From contig CAVYJK010000012.1 of the NCBI GenBank assembly GCA_963768765.1, positions 1 through 64,000 on the forward strand: a stretch of 64,000 nt of DNA. Direction: 5' to 3'. Numbering within the stretch: position 1 is the stretch's first letter; every line of letters begins with the position of its first letter. Below the pieces are notes generated by a model. The model worked only from the letters and a program-made list of their open reading frames with translations. It was not told the DNA's origin and did no database searches. The position numbers were made by a program, and so were the translations under genes. Source of the DNA: DASWLF01 sp963768765 (GTDB lineage: Bacteria; Desulfobacterota; Desulfobaccia; Desulfobaccales; 0-14-0-80-60-11). This document shows positions 6,783 to 15,303 of the stretch, in pieces.

Positions 6783-9764
6783 ATGGCGGTCCGGTTGGAA
6801 ATCGGCTGGCGTCCGGAGCTGGCCGACGCGGAAGGGGAGGGGGTGCGCCGCAAGGCCCGGGAGTATTTCGGCCTGGAAATGAAGAGCGTCAGGGTCCTCC
6901 GGGTCTTGACGCTGGACCTGGAGTTGTCCCCGGAGGAACTGGAGGCCGTCCGCACCGGGATCTTCACCCATCCCGTCACCCAGGTCTCCGATTATGCTCC
7001 CCTGGCCCGGGACTTTAACTGGGCCATCTGGGTGGGCTTCAAGCCCGGGGTGCGGGACACGGCCGGGGCGGTGGCCAAGGAGGCCATAGAGGCCTTTCTG
7101 GGGCGGCCGCTGCCGCCGGAAGCTGCGGTGTACACCTCCAAGATTTATCTCTTCTCCGGCTCCCGGCTCACCTTTGCCAAGATGTCCCAGGTGGCCCGGG
7201 AGCTCCTGGCCAACGACATGATCCAGGAATTCCGGGTCTTTTCCAACAAAGATTGGGACCCGGCCGCGGGGGTGGGGATCATCTTGCCCCGGGTGCAGTT
7301 AACCCACACCCCCCAGGTGGCGGTCTTTGAGATGGATTCCCTGGACACCCTGCGGCAGATCAGCCGGGAGCGCTACCTGGCCTTGCGGGACCCTGATCTC
7401 CCCATCATCCGGGACTATTTCCGGCGCCCCGAGGTGCTGGCCCGCAGGCAGGCCGTGGGCCTGGGGCCAGCCACCGACGTGGAGCTGGAATACCTGGCCC
7501 AGGCCCGCAGCGACCATTGCAACCATAACACCTTCCGGGGGCGCTTCCATTACCGGGACCTGGCCACCGGCGAGACCTTTGTCCTGAACAGCCCCTTTAA
7601 GGAGTGCATCGAGGCCCCCACCCGGGAGATCGCCTGGAAGAAGTCCTGGGTGGTCTCCGTCCTGTGGGACAACGCCGGGGTGGGGCAGTTCGACGACGAC
7701 TACTGCTACGTCATCAAGGGGGAGACCCACAACTCGCCCTCCAACCTGGAGGCCTACGGCGGCGCCCTCACCGGCATCGTGGGGGTCTACCGGGACCCCA
7801 TGGGCACCGGCAAGGGGGCCCGCCTCATCGCCGGGATGTACGGCTTTTGTGTGGGGCCCCGGAATTATGCCGGGCCCCTGCAGCCCCGGCTCCACCCCCG
7901 GAGGCTGCTGGACGGGGTTATCGAAGGCGTGAAAGACGGGGGCAACAAGAGCGGGGTGCCCACGGTGGACGGGGCCTTGTACTTCGACGAGACCTACCTG
8001 GGCAAATGCCTGGTGTTCGTGGGCGCGGTGGGCCTGCTGCCCAAGGAGGTCCAGGGCCAACCCGGGGCCAAAAAGGCGGCCCGCCCCGGCGACCTCATCG
8101 TCATGTGCGGCGGCCGGGTGGGCAAAGACGGCATCCACGGGGTCACCGCCTCCTCCGAGGTGGCCTCCCCCGGCACCCCCGCGGGCCACGTGCAGATCGG
8201 CGACCCTTACACCCAGAAGAACGTCCACGATTTTCTCCTGGAGGCCCGGGACCAGGGGCTCATCACCTTCATCACCGACTGCGGCGGCGGGGGACTGTCC
8301 TCGGCGGTGGGCGAATCGGCCCAGATGGCCGGCGGCGCCGAAGTGGAGCTGGCCCAGGTGCCCCTGAAATACCAGGGCCTGGACCCCTGGGAGATCTGGG
8401 TCTCCGAATCCCAGGAGCGCATGGTGGTGGCCATCCGCCCGGAAGAGGAGACGGCCTTCAAGACCCTGGCCCGGAAGCACGCGGTGGAGGCCACCGTCAT
8501 CGGGGAGTACACCGACCGGGGGGTGCTGGAGGTCAAGTACCAGGGCCGCGCCTGTGCCCATATGGACCTCTCCTTCCTGGAGGAGGAGTTTCCGCCCTGG
8601 GAGTTCGAGGCCCAGTGGCTTCCGCCGGACCGCCGCCTGACGGAGCCGGTGTTGGGGGAGCCGCAGGACCACCTGGCGGCCCTTCTGGCCATGCTGGACC
8701 GGCCCAATATCTGCGCCCGGGACTGGATCACCCGCCAGTACGACCACGAGGTCCAGGGCACCAGCGTCATCAAGCCCCTGGTGGGCCAAAAGCCGGTGCC
8801 CGGAGACGCCGCGGTGCTGCGGCCCCGGCTGGACTCCCACCAGGGCCTGGCCCTGGCCCTGGCCCTCAACCCCGCTTACTCCCGCATCGACACCTACCAC
8901 ATGGCCGCGGTGACCATCGATGAAGCGGTGCGGCGGCTGCTGGCCGTGGGCGGGACCCTGGAGCACCTGGGCGGCGTGGACAACTTCTGCTGGCCCAGCG
9001 TAGAGTACGACGCCTTCCGGAACCCGGACGGCAAGTACAAGGCGGCCCAATTGGTGCGGGCCTGCTACGCCCTCAGGGACCTGTGCCTGGCCTACGGCAT
9101 CCCCCTGCTCTCCGGCAAGGACAGCATGTACGTGGACGGCCTCCTGCCCGGGGCCTTCGGCGAGATGCACCGGGTGAGCGGGCTGCCCACCCTGTTTTTC
9201 ACCGCGGTGAGCCTGCTGCCGGACGTAAGAGACGCCATGACCCTGGATTGGAAAACCCCCGGCGACCTCATCTACCTGGTGGGAGAGACCCGCCCGGAGC
9301 TGGGGGGCTCCGAGTTTTACGAGATGCTGGGCTACGCGGGGCTCAGCGTGCCCGAGGTGCGGCCCCCGGAATTTTTAGCCTACTACCGCCTGGTGGAACT
9401 CTGCGGCCGGGAGGGGTTGCTGGCCTCAAACCACGGCCTTTACCGCGGCGGCCTCCTGGTGCACCTGGCCCTGGCGTCCCTGGCCGCGGGGCTGGGGGCC
9501 GAGCTGGACCTGAGCCCGGTGGCGCCTGAGTCCCCGGCCTACGCCGCCCTTTACTCCGAGTCCGCCGGCCGCTTCCTGGTGAGCGTGACCCCGGCCCAGC
9601 GGGGCCGCCTGGAGGAGCTGTTCCAGGGGCAGCCCTGCTATCTGTTGGGGGAAGTGCGCCCGGAGCCCACCCTCAAAGTTACCCGCCGGGGCCGCACCCT
9701 GCTGGAGGCCTCCCTGGAGGCCATCCAGACCGCCTATCAGCGCCGCTTCGGCGACCTGATTTGA
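6783..9764 (+). CDS. purL: Phosphoribosylformylglycinamidine synthase, PurS-like/PurL fusion
   Basis: FGAM synthase, fourth step of purine synthesis: FGAR plus ATP and ammonia give FGAM. At 993 residues it is longer than stand-alone PurL (~740) and lacks the glutaminase domain of the 1,300-residue enterobacterial form. The first ~200 residues look like PurS-type small domains (RRKAREYFGLEMKSVRVL; YTSKIYLFSG). Two AIRS-type halves follow, with the active-site stretch SDHCNHNTF near 235, ATP/Mg motifs IKGETHNSPSNLEAYGGA and DCGGGGLSSAVGES, and SGKDSM in the second half. A separate PurQ is expected elsewhere. Repeats follow the stop. Confidence 0.93.
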   Translation: MAVRLEIGWRPELADAEGEGVRRKAREYFGLEMKSVRVLRVLTLDLELSPEELEAVRTGIFTHPVTQVSDYAPLARDFNWAIWVGFKPGVRDTAGAVAKEAIEAFLGRPLPPEAAVYTSKIYLFSGSRLTFAKMSQVARELLANDMIQEFRVFSNKDWDPAAGVGIILPRVQLTHTPQVAVFEMDSLDTLRQISRERYLALRDPDLPIIRDYFRRPEVLARRQAVGLGPATDVELEYLAQARSDHCNHNTFRGRFHYRDLATGETFVLNSPFKECIEAPTREIAWKKSWVVSVLWDNAGVGQFDDDYCYVIKGETHNSPSNLEAYGGALTGIVGVYRDPMGTGKGARLIAGMYGFCVGPRNYAGPLQPRLHPRRLLDGVIEGVKDGGNKSGVPTVDGALYFDETYLGKCLVFVGAVGLLPKEVQGQPGAKKAARPGDLIVMCGGRVGKDGIHGVTASSEVASPGTPAGHVQIGDPYTQKNVHDFLLEARDQGLITFITDCGGGGLSSAVGESAQMAGGAEVELAQVPLKYQGLDPWEIWVSESQERMVVAIRPEEETAFKTLARKHAVEATVIGEYTDRGVLEVKYQGRACAHMDLSFLEEEFPPWEFEAQWLPPDRRLTEPVLGEPQDHLAALLAMLDRPNICARDWITRQYDHEVQGTSVIKPLVGQKPVPGDAAVLRPRLDSHQGLALALALNPAYSRIDTYHMAAVTIDEAVRRLLAVGGTLEHLGGVDNFCWPSVEYDAFRNPDGKYKAAQLVRACYALRDLCLAYGIPLLSGKDSMYVDGLLPGAFGEMHRVSGLPTLFFTAVSLLPDVRDAMTLDWKTPGDLIYLVGETRPELGGSEFYEMLGYAGLSVPEVRPPEFLAYYRLVELCGREGLLASNHGLYRGGLLVHLALASLAAGLGAELDLSPVAPESPAYAALYSESAGRFLVSVTPAQRGRLEELFQGQPCYLLGEVRPEPTLKVTRRGRTLLEASLEAIQTAYQRRFGDLI

Positions 9765-9793
9765 GGTAAGGCGGTTTTTGTGATAGAATATCT

Positions 9794-9985
9794 TAGGGGA
9801 GGGGGCCAGGGGCAGCAAGCCCCTGCCCCCTCCCCTAAAACCCTTCCCCCAACCCCTTAAGGTTTTATAATTCTGGGCCGGGGGAGTCGGAGCCGCAGGC
9901 TCCGCCTTCCCCGGCCCCTTATGGGGGTTGGGAGGGGGCGTGGGGGAGGGCAGGGGCCGTTGAGCCCCTGGCTCTCCCCCACCAA
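9794..9985. repeat. GC-rich multi-hairpin repeat, copy A
   Basis: About 190 bases made of three nested inverted repeats: a GGGGGCCAGGGGC/GCCCCTGCCCCC hairpin, a second around GGGGGAGTCGGAGCC/GGCTCCGCCTTCCCC, and a third GGGGGAGGGCAGGGGC/GCCCCTGGCTCTCCCCC. The same order of elements recurs at 33311-33500 and, in parts, at 47858-47985, 35655-35745 and 62762-63160. It ends 22 bases before the next start codon. Confidence 0.8.
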
Positions 9986-10007
9986 ACCCATTTCAAGGAT
10001 TTTAGAC

Positions 10008-10430
10008 ATGCACGCCGAGATGCTGGTATTGCGGTTTTCCCAGGAGGTGGTGGACCAGCCCATCATTTACCGGCTGGTGAAAGACTACGATCTGGAGTTC
10101 AATCTCCTGAAGGCTACCATTTACCCCCGGAAGGAAGGGGTCATCGTCATGGAGCTCCGGGGCCACCCCAAGAATTTCCGGCTGGGCCTCAAGTACCTGC
10201 GGGACTCGGGGGTCAAGGTGCAGCGGGCCGCCCGGGACGTGCGGCGCAACGAGGAGCGCTGCTACCAGTGCGGCACCTGCACCGCGGTCTGCCCCACCGG
10301 GGCGCTGTACGTGAAGCGGCCGGAAATGGAGGTATTGTTCGACCCCGCCAAGTGCAGCGCCTGCGAGCTGTGCTGCCCGGTGTGCCCGGCCCGGGCCATG
10401 GAGGTGCGGCTGGACCGCACCGCTTTGTAA
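10008..10430 (+). CDS. NIL-domain ferredoxin (2[4Fe-4S])
   Basis: A 140-residue protein. Residues ~1-75 form an NIL domain, the small ligand-binding fold found after methionine-transporter ATPases (VVDQPIIYRLVKDYDLEFNLLKA). Residues ~85-135 hold two Cys clusters, CYQCGTCTAVCP and CSACELCCPVCP, for two [4Fe-4S] centres. In anaerobes such proteins are often tied to homocysteine or sulfur-amino-acid metabolism. The start MHAEMLV at 10008 follows AAGGAT; longer in-frame starts would translate the upstream repeat. Confidence 0.87.
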   Translation: MHAEMLVLRFSQEVVDQPIIYRLVKDYDLEFNLLKATIYPRKEGVIVMELRGHPKNFRLGLKYLRDSGVKVQRAARDVRRNEERCYQCGTCTAVCPTGALYVKRPEMEVLFDPAKCSACELCCPVCPARAMEVRLDRTAL

Positions 10431-10445
10431 AGCCCGGCCCCGGCC

Positions 10446-11556
10446 TTGGTTTCCTTTTTCATAGGCGTCTATTCCGCCGTCATCTCCGTCGCCTACTTCC
10501 TGTTGCCCCTTTACCTGAAGGGGACCCTCCGTTTCACCGGGGCCCAGATCGGGGTCCTCTATGCGGTGCTCAGCCTCAACGCCATCCTGGTGTCCTTCCC
10601 GGTGGGGGTCACCGGCGACCGTCTCCCGGCCCGAATCCTGACCCGCCTGGGGCTGGCGGGCATCGCCGCCTCCCTCTGGGGGATGGCCGGGGTGGGGAGC
10701 TTCTGGCCCTTTCTGGCCGTCTTCTGGGGCTTCGGCTTGAGCTTGCAGCTCTTCCGGCAGTCCCTGGATATTCTCCTGTTTAAAGAAACTGGCGGCGACC
10801 AGGCCCGGCGTTTCGGTGAGTTCAATGCGGTGCGCATGGGCGGCATGGTGGCGGGGGCCTTGGCCGGGGGCTGGCTCTTTAATGAGCTGAACTTTCCCGT
10901 CACCCTGAAGCTCTTCGGTGCCGGGGTGCTGCTGATGCTCCTGGCCACCGGGAGGCTGCCCCTCACCATCGGGGTGCGCACCCCCATCCTGCAGTACGGC
11001 CGGGACTTCTTCAACCGGCCGGTCCTCTTCTTCGCGGCCTGGCTCTTTCTCTTTACCCTGCACTGGGGCGCCGAAGCCACCAGCTTGGCCCTGTTCCTGG
11101 AGAACAACCTGGGCCTCCAGCCCCTGGGGGTGGGCGCTTACATGGCCGGCGAGTTTGCGGTGATCTCGGTCACCGCCTATCTCTACGGCCGCTTCTGGGC
11201 CGGGCGCCTGAAACCCCTCACCTTCCTGGCCGTGGCCCTGGTGCTGCTCCGGCAGCGGCCACATCCTGATGACCGTACCCAACCTTCCCTGGTCCTTCGC
11301 CATGCGGGCCCTGCACGGTTTCGGCGACGGCTTGATCCTCATGGAGACCTACACCACCGTGTCCCGGCTCTTCCACGTGGAGCGCATCGGGGGGAACGCC
11401 TCCCTCATTTCGCTGGCCACCACCCTGGGGGTCTTCGCCGGCTCCCTGATCTTCGGACCCCTGGGGGCGACCTACGGCTACGCCTGGCCCCTCATCGTCT
11501 CCGGGGCCATCAGCCTGGCCCTGCTCCCCATGGCCTACGCGGGTTTGAAGGAGTGA
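10446..11556 (+). pseudogene. MFS transporter, single frameshift
   Basis: A major-facilitator-type permease of about 370 residues with roughly 12 hydrophobic segments; PVGVTGDRLPARI near residue 40 is the loop 2-3 signature. It begins at TTG 10446, 16 bases after the NIL-ferredoxin stop, so the two are probably co-transcribed. The frame breaks near 11249: translation continues in another frame as GHILMTVPNLPWSFAMRAL and runs to the natural end at 11556. The substrate is unknown. An assembly indel is more likely than true inactivation because both halves are well conserved. Confidence 0.75.
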
Positions 11557-11567
11557 GAGGAGGAATT

Positions 11568-11634
11568 TCTGAGGAGAGGGCCGGGGGGATTTTTTGTAAG
11601 GGATTCCCCCGCCCTCCCCACAAGGGAGGCCAAT
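11568..11634. repeat. GC-rich palindrome
   Basis: The inverted repeat GAGGGCCGGGGGG / CCCCCGCCCTCCCC with an AT-rich loop. It is a member of the GC-rich hairpin family and sits directly after the MFS gene. Confidence 0.6.
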
Positions 11635-11650
11635 TTGTCAAGGAAGTGCG

Positions 11651-11872
11651 ATGAAGGCCCTTCATTTGAAATCCTCCCCAAGACCAGTTATGGAATTGCC
11701 CCCAAAAGCAAATGGCCGACCCGGTTTTCACGAATCGGCCATTCTCCTGCTCCGGCAAGGTATGGTAGCAGGAACCACCTTTGCCGCTATTCTCTGCCTC
11801 GTCTTGTCTGCCCTGCCTTGCATTATTTCAGGCAAGACCTTGGAAAACAACAGACAAGGAAACAGAGAGTGA
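11651..11872 (+). CDS. Small putative membrane protein
   Basis: A possible 73-residue protein starting at ATG 11651 with AAGGAAG upstream. It has one hydrophobic segment (TTFAAILCLVLSALPCII, about residues 42-60) and basic flanks. No family is recognised. The frame could be fortuitous; support is only the ribosome site and the membrane segment. Confidence 0.3.
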   Translation: MKALHLKSSPRPVMELPPKANGRPGFHESAILLLRQGMVAGTTFAAILCLVLSALPCIISGKTLENNRQGNRE

Positions 11873-12145
11873 AATAAATATATCTCAAAATTCATTTCCT
11901 GTCAAGGCATAGATGAATAAAATTCCCTTAAATTCCCCAATCCCTCATTAACTTTTATAAAAAAGTTAATAAACCATACCCCCGCATACGGCACCTTATA
12001 GAAGTCACTAACTTGCCATTATCATGAGCTTTCGAAAATTATCGATAACGTATCGAAATCTAATCCTTGAATATAGTTTGACGTAAGTAGGTGAAAGGCT
12101 ATTGCTGGGGAAAGAAAGGGGCCCGGCGCGGTTGCCTATCTCCCT
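11873..12145. other. AT-rich intergenic region
   Basis: Holds a short palindrome at 11948-11969 (TTAACTTTT/AAAAAGTTAA), downstream of the minus-strand rfaE2 gene. No gene is visible. Confidence 0.4.
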
Positions 12146-12641
12146 TTAACTCCCGGCCCGGATACGCTCGATGAGCGTGCTGGTGGAGTACCCCGGCACG
12201 AAGGGCAGGGCCAGCACCCGGCCGCCCCGGGCCTCAACCACTTCCCGGCCCACGATCTCGCTCGAGCTGGTAGTCGCCGCCTTTGACCAGGACGTCGGGC
12301 TTAAGCGCCGTGATCAACTCCAGGGGAGTGTCCTCCCCGAAGAGCACCACCCGGTCCACGCAGGTGAGCGCCGCCACCACCCGGGCCCGGTCGCCTTCCG
12401 GGGTGACGGGGCGCCCGGGGCCCTTGTACAGGCGCTTGGCCGAGGCGTCGGTGTTCACCCCCACCACCAGGGCGTCGCCCAGGGAGCGGGCCTCCTCCAG
12501 GTAGCGCACGTGGCCCGGGTGCAAGAGGTCGAAGCAGCCGTTGGTGAAGACCACTTTTTTGCCCCGGTCCTGGAGGTCCCGGACCCAGCGGGCCGCGGCC
12601 TGCCAATCGGTCACCTTGTTCGCAGTGCTACATTCCGTCAT
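12146..12641 (-). pseudogene. rfaE2: Heptose-1-phosphate adenylyltransferase, frameshifted near its C-terminus
   Basis: A stand-alone adenylyltransferase corresponding to the C-terminal half of HldE/RfaE, which forms ADP-D-glycero-beta-D-manno-heptose for lipopolysaccharide core. The nucleotidyltransferase motif VFTNGCFDLLHPGHV is at about residues 30-44, and KPDVLVKGGDY follows near 115. The frame breaks near 12260. In the adjacent frame the expected family ending is present (EIVGREVVEARGGRVLALPF, then GYSTSTLIERI) to the stop at 12146-12148. Total length is about 165 residues. A one-base assembly insertion is likely. Confidence 0.85.
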
Positions 12642-12660
12642 AGCGAGCCTCGGAAAATCT

Positions 12661-12766
12661 TACCACAGAGACACGGAGGGCACAGAGAAACCTGATTGTG
12701 CCGAACCGGCACAATCAGGTTTTAAATTCTCTATCTTTCTCTGTGTCCTCTGCGCCTCCGTGGTGA
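12661..12766. repeat. CACAGAG-arm palindromic repeat, copy 1
   Basis: Long inverted repeat. The outer arms ACCACAGAGACACGGAGGGC and the matching right arm enclose a perfect inner hairpin (CCTGATTGTGCC/GGCACAATCAGG). Copies 2 and 3 are at 24838-24935 and 38204-38325. The last codons of comF read into its right arm. Confidence 0.85.
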
Positions 12767-13519
12767 ATCATTATCATGCTTAACCCGGGCCACGGTAAGG
12801 ATCTCCACCCGGCGGGCCCCGGCCCGGCGGAGCACCCGGGCGCACTCCCTGACCGTGGCCCCGGTGGTGTAGAGGTCGTCCACCAGGAGGACGTGTTTCC
12901 CTTTGACCAGGGCCGGGTCCGGCGTCGCAAAGGCCCCCCGGACGTTGTCCCGGCGCTCCTTGGGGTTGAGTCTGAGCTGGGGAAGGGTGTGCCGCACCCT
13001 TACTAAAGCCTCCCGGGAAATTTGCGCCTCGGGAAAGGCCTGGGCCAGAAGCAGGGCCTGGTTGAAGCCCCGGGCCTTGAGGCGCCGGGGGTGCAGGGGC
13101 ACGGGGACCAGCAGATCGGCCGCCGCCGCCAGCTCCAGGCAGGGGGGCTCCCGGAGCCAGCTTTGCATGAGCGGCAGCAGGGCCATCTGGCGTCCGAACT
13201 TTAATCTCTTGACCGCCGCGGCCACCGGCCCGACGTAGAGGGCCGCGGCCCGGGCCCGGGCAAAGGGCGGCGGGTCCGTCTGGCAGGCGCCGCAGAGGTG
13301 GTCGCCGCCGTCTGGGGCCGTAAAGACCACCCCGCAGCAAGGGCACAGGGGGCTGGCCACCCACTCAATTTCGCCTTCGCACTCCGGGCACAGCGCCAGG
13401 GCCGCCTCCTCTCCCACCGCGGCCCCGCAGAAGAGGCAGAGCCGGGGCAGGAAGAACTCCAGGATGTTCAGTCCCAAGCGCTTGAGCCACAGTGACGGGC
13501 CGACGGCCGGCAAGCTCAT
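12731..13519 (-). CDS. comF: ComF-family phosphoribosyltransferase-like protein
   Basis: 262 residues. An N-terminal zinc-finger region has paired cysteines (CLFCG, CPEC, CPCCGVVF, CGAC), followed by a type I phosphoribosyltransferase fold ending in the PRPP loop VLLVDDLYTTGATV at about residues 212-225. ComF proteins work in DNA uptake and transformation in competent bacteria; elsewhere the role is less clear. The final ~12 residues (NDSPRRRRGHRER) come from the CACAGAG repeat, so the native C-terminus was probably replaced or extended by the element. Confidence 0.88.
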   Translation of the reverse strand: MSLPAVGPSLWLKRLGLNILEFFLPRLCLFCGAAVGEEAALALCPECEGEIEWVASPLCPCCGVVFTAPDGGDHLCGACQTDPPPFARARAAALYVGPVAAAVKRLKFGRQMALLPLMQSWLREPPCLELAAAADLLVPVPLHPRRLKARGFNQALLLAQAFPEAQISREALVRVRHTLPQLRLNPKERRDNVRGAFATPDPALVKGKHVLLVDDLYTTGATVRECARVLRRAGARRVEILTVARVKHDNDSPRRRRGHRER

Positions 13520-13924
13520 CCCTCCGGGGTTAAAAGGTGAATTTATATAAGTACGGCAGGCGCGGGGCTGTCAAGCTCTTTTAAACGATGGGAGGCAAAG
13601 CAAGAGGACTGAGGATTTAAGACCCAGCCCTCGGCAAGTGGAAAGCGTCGGTCATTGCACCGGCCAACAGCAGGTTAAGAGGGGCATGGAGTTATGCCAG
13701 GTAGGGGCGGGGTAACCCCGCCCCTACCATGTCTGGCTTCCACTGAAAGTTGATTCGAATATTAAAATGGTTTTCTCTGTCCGGTGGAGTGGGGGCCGGA
13801 GCCCCCGCCTGCGGCGCTGATAACTTTCTGTTTTTCCAGGAGGGGGTTTGGGGGAAGGCCAGCGGACTTTTTCTGATAAATGTCCCGGGCCCTCCCCCTC
13901 AACAGGTTTTTCTTCCCTCGCCCC
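13520..13924. other. Intergenic with hairpin repeats
   Basis: Contains the palindrome GTAGGGGCGGGG/CCCCGCCCCTAC at 13701-13728 (family also at 44240, 50820 and 63497) and a GC-rich stretch related to the multi-hairpin repeat at about 13785-13910. No gene is seen. Confidence 0.6.
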
Positions 13925-14578
13925 TTACAGCCCCGCCAGGCGGCGGGCCAGGGTTTCGGCGTCGCTGAAGAGGGTGTCGATGGCGGGTCCCCGGAGCCCC
14001 GCGCCCCGGGCGATGAGTTCGGCCTCCCGCCGGGTGATGAGGTCCCCGGGGCTGTGGGCGTCGGTGTTGAGGATGAGGGAGGTCCCCACTTCCAGGGCGG
14101 TGCGGGCCACGTGGCCGTTGGCCAGCGAGTGCCCCTTGCGGGCGGTAATCTCCAGAAAGATGCCCCGCTCCCGGGCCAGGGCCGCTTCCTCCAAGGTGAT
14201 GAGGCCGGGATGGGACAGGATGTCGATGTCGGCCTCGATGGCCGCCCGGTTGGTGCCCGGGGCCACCGGCTCGGACAGGGTCTCGCCGTGGACGATGATG
14301 AGCGGCACCCCCAGGGCCCGGGCCTGGGTGGTCAGGGGCCCGATCAGGGCCGGCGGCAGGTGGGTGAATTCCAAGCCGGGGATCAGGTAGGGAGGCTCCC
14401 CCCGGTTGAGGCTCAAGGCCGCGGCCTTCAGGCGGGCGAACACCACCTCGAAGTTGGACCCATCCACGTGATCGGTAATGCCCAGGTACCGGTAGCCCTT
14501 CACCTGGGCCCGGCGCCACAACTCCGCGGGCACCAACTCGCCGTCGCTGAACATAGAATGGGTGTGCAGGTCAATCAT
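13925..14578 (-). CDS. PHP-domain metal-dependent hydrolase
   Basis: 217 residues of the polymerase-and-histidinol-phosphatase (PHP) fold. The metal-binding motifs are visible: DLHTHSMFSDGE at residues 3-14, a TDHVDGSN motif near 45, HGE near 100, SHPG near 125 and NTDAHSPGD near 172. Such stand-alone proteins are annotated as histidinol phosphatase-like phosphoesterases; the substrate cannot be told from the sequence. It lies alone between repeat-rich spacers. Confidence 0.83.
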   Translation of the reverse strand: MIDLHTHSMFSDGELVPAELWRRAQVKGYRYLGITDHVDGSNFEVVFARLKAAALSLNRGEPPYLIPGLEFTHLPPALIGPLTTQARALGVPLIIVHGETLSEPVAPGTNRAAIEADIDILSHPGLITLEEAALARERGIFLEITARKGHSLANGHVARTALEVGTSLILNTDAHSPGDLITRREAELIARGAGLRGPAIDTLFSDAETLARRLAGL

Positions 14579-14583
14579 AAAAG

Positions 14584-14802
14584 ACGGTTTTCGGTTTTTG
14601 GTTTTCGGTTTTTGGCAAAAGCCAAAAATTTAAGACAAACAGAATAAGCTTTTATACCATATTTCCGGTGGTGATAACCAGAAGCAAATGACTGGTTATT
14701 TCACCACCCTTGGGGTGGTATGAAGGGAGGTGGCAGGCAAGCGGAGGATATGGGGTCTGTATTGCTAACCGGAAACCGAAAACCGGAAACCGAAAACTGG
14801 CT
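14584..14802. repeat. AAAACCG-type short repeat tracts
   Basis: Two tracts of degenerate 7-base units flank this spacer in opposite orientation: CGGTTTTTGG-type units from 14587 and AACCGGAAACCG-type units at 14767-14800. They form a large imperfect inverted repeat between the PHP gene and the DUF151 gene. Confidence 0.7.
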
Positions 14803-14805
14803 TTT

Positions 14806-15303
14806 TCACATCTTGTATTTGCCGAAATCTTCGGGGTCCAGGCTTTCCAGGATTTCGGTCCACTTTTTGGCGTCCTCGGTGGTGATGGCCTCTTTGGCAG
14901 ACAGGTCCACCCGTCGGGCCTTCTGGATCACCACTTCGGCCACGAAGATGGGGGCCTTGGTGCGCAGGGCCAGGGCGATGGCGTCGCTGGGACGGGCGTC
15001 GATACTGATTTCCTTGCCGTCCCTGAGGAGGTAGATGAGGGCAAAGTAGGTATTGTCCCGAAGATCGCAGACCTCCACCTTGGTCACCTGGGTGTTCATG
15101 AGATCCATGATGTTTTTCAAGAGATCATGGGTCATGGGACGGGAGAACTTGATGTTTTCCAACTCACTGGCGATGGCCGTGGCCTCCAGCAACCCGATCC
15201 AGATGGGGACCGCCTTATCCGAGTCCACATCCTTCAAGATCATGATGGGGCTGTTGGTAAAGGGGTCGATGGTCAGACCGGAGACGGTCATTTCTCTCAA
15301 CAT
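14806..15303 (-). CDS. Bifunctional nuclease/DUF151 family protein
   Basis: 165 residues. The DUF151 domain is visible (MTVSGLTIDPFTNSPIMIL, then VPIWIGLLEA near residue 35 and IDARPSDAIALALR near 110). The family has been described as a bifunctional DNase/RNase, but the bacterial role is unsettled. The start at 15303 is chosen because AAAGGAG precedes it and conservation begins there. Its ATG overlaps the end of miaB (ATGTTGA), which indicates translational coupling in a miaB-DUF151 operon. A C-terminal helical tail follows the domain. Confidence 0.85.
   Translation of the reverse strand: MLREMTVSGLTIDPFTNSPIMILKDVDSDKAVPIWIGLLEATAIASELENIKFSRPMTHDLLKNIMDLMNTQVTKVEVCDLRDNTYFALIYLLRDGKEISIDARPSDAIALALRTKAPIFVAEVVIQKARRVDLSAKEAITTEDAKKWTEILESLDPEDFGKYKM

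Noticed and set aside
7299..9170. A 623-codon open frame antisense to purL
   Set aside because: It is a GC-rich shadow of the PurL frame with low-complexity Gly/Pro/His composition, no ribosome site and no family resemblance.
14767..14800. Regularly spaced short repeats that might be taken for a CRISPR
   Set aside because: Units are 7 bases long, directly adjacent, and have no spacers. They are short tandem repeats, as are those at 26599-26660 and 38926-38960.
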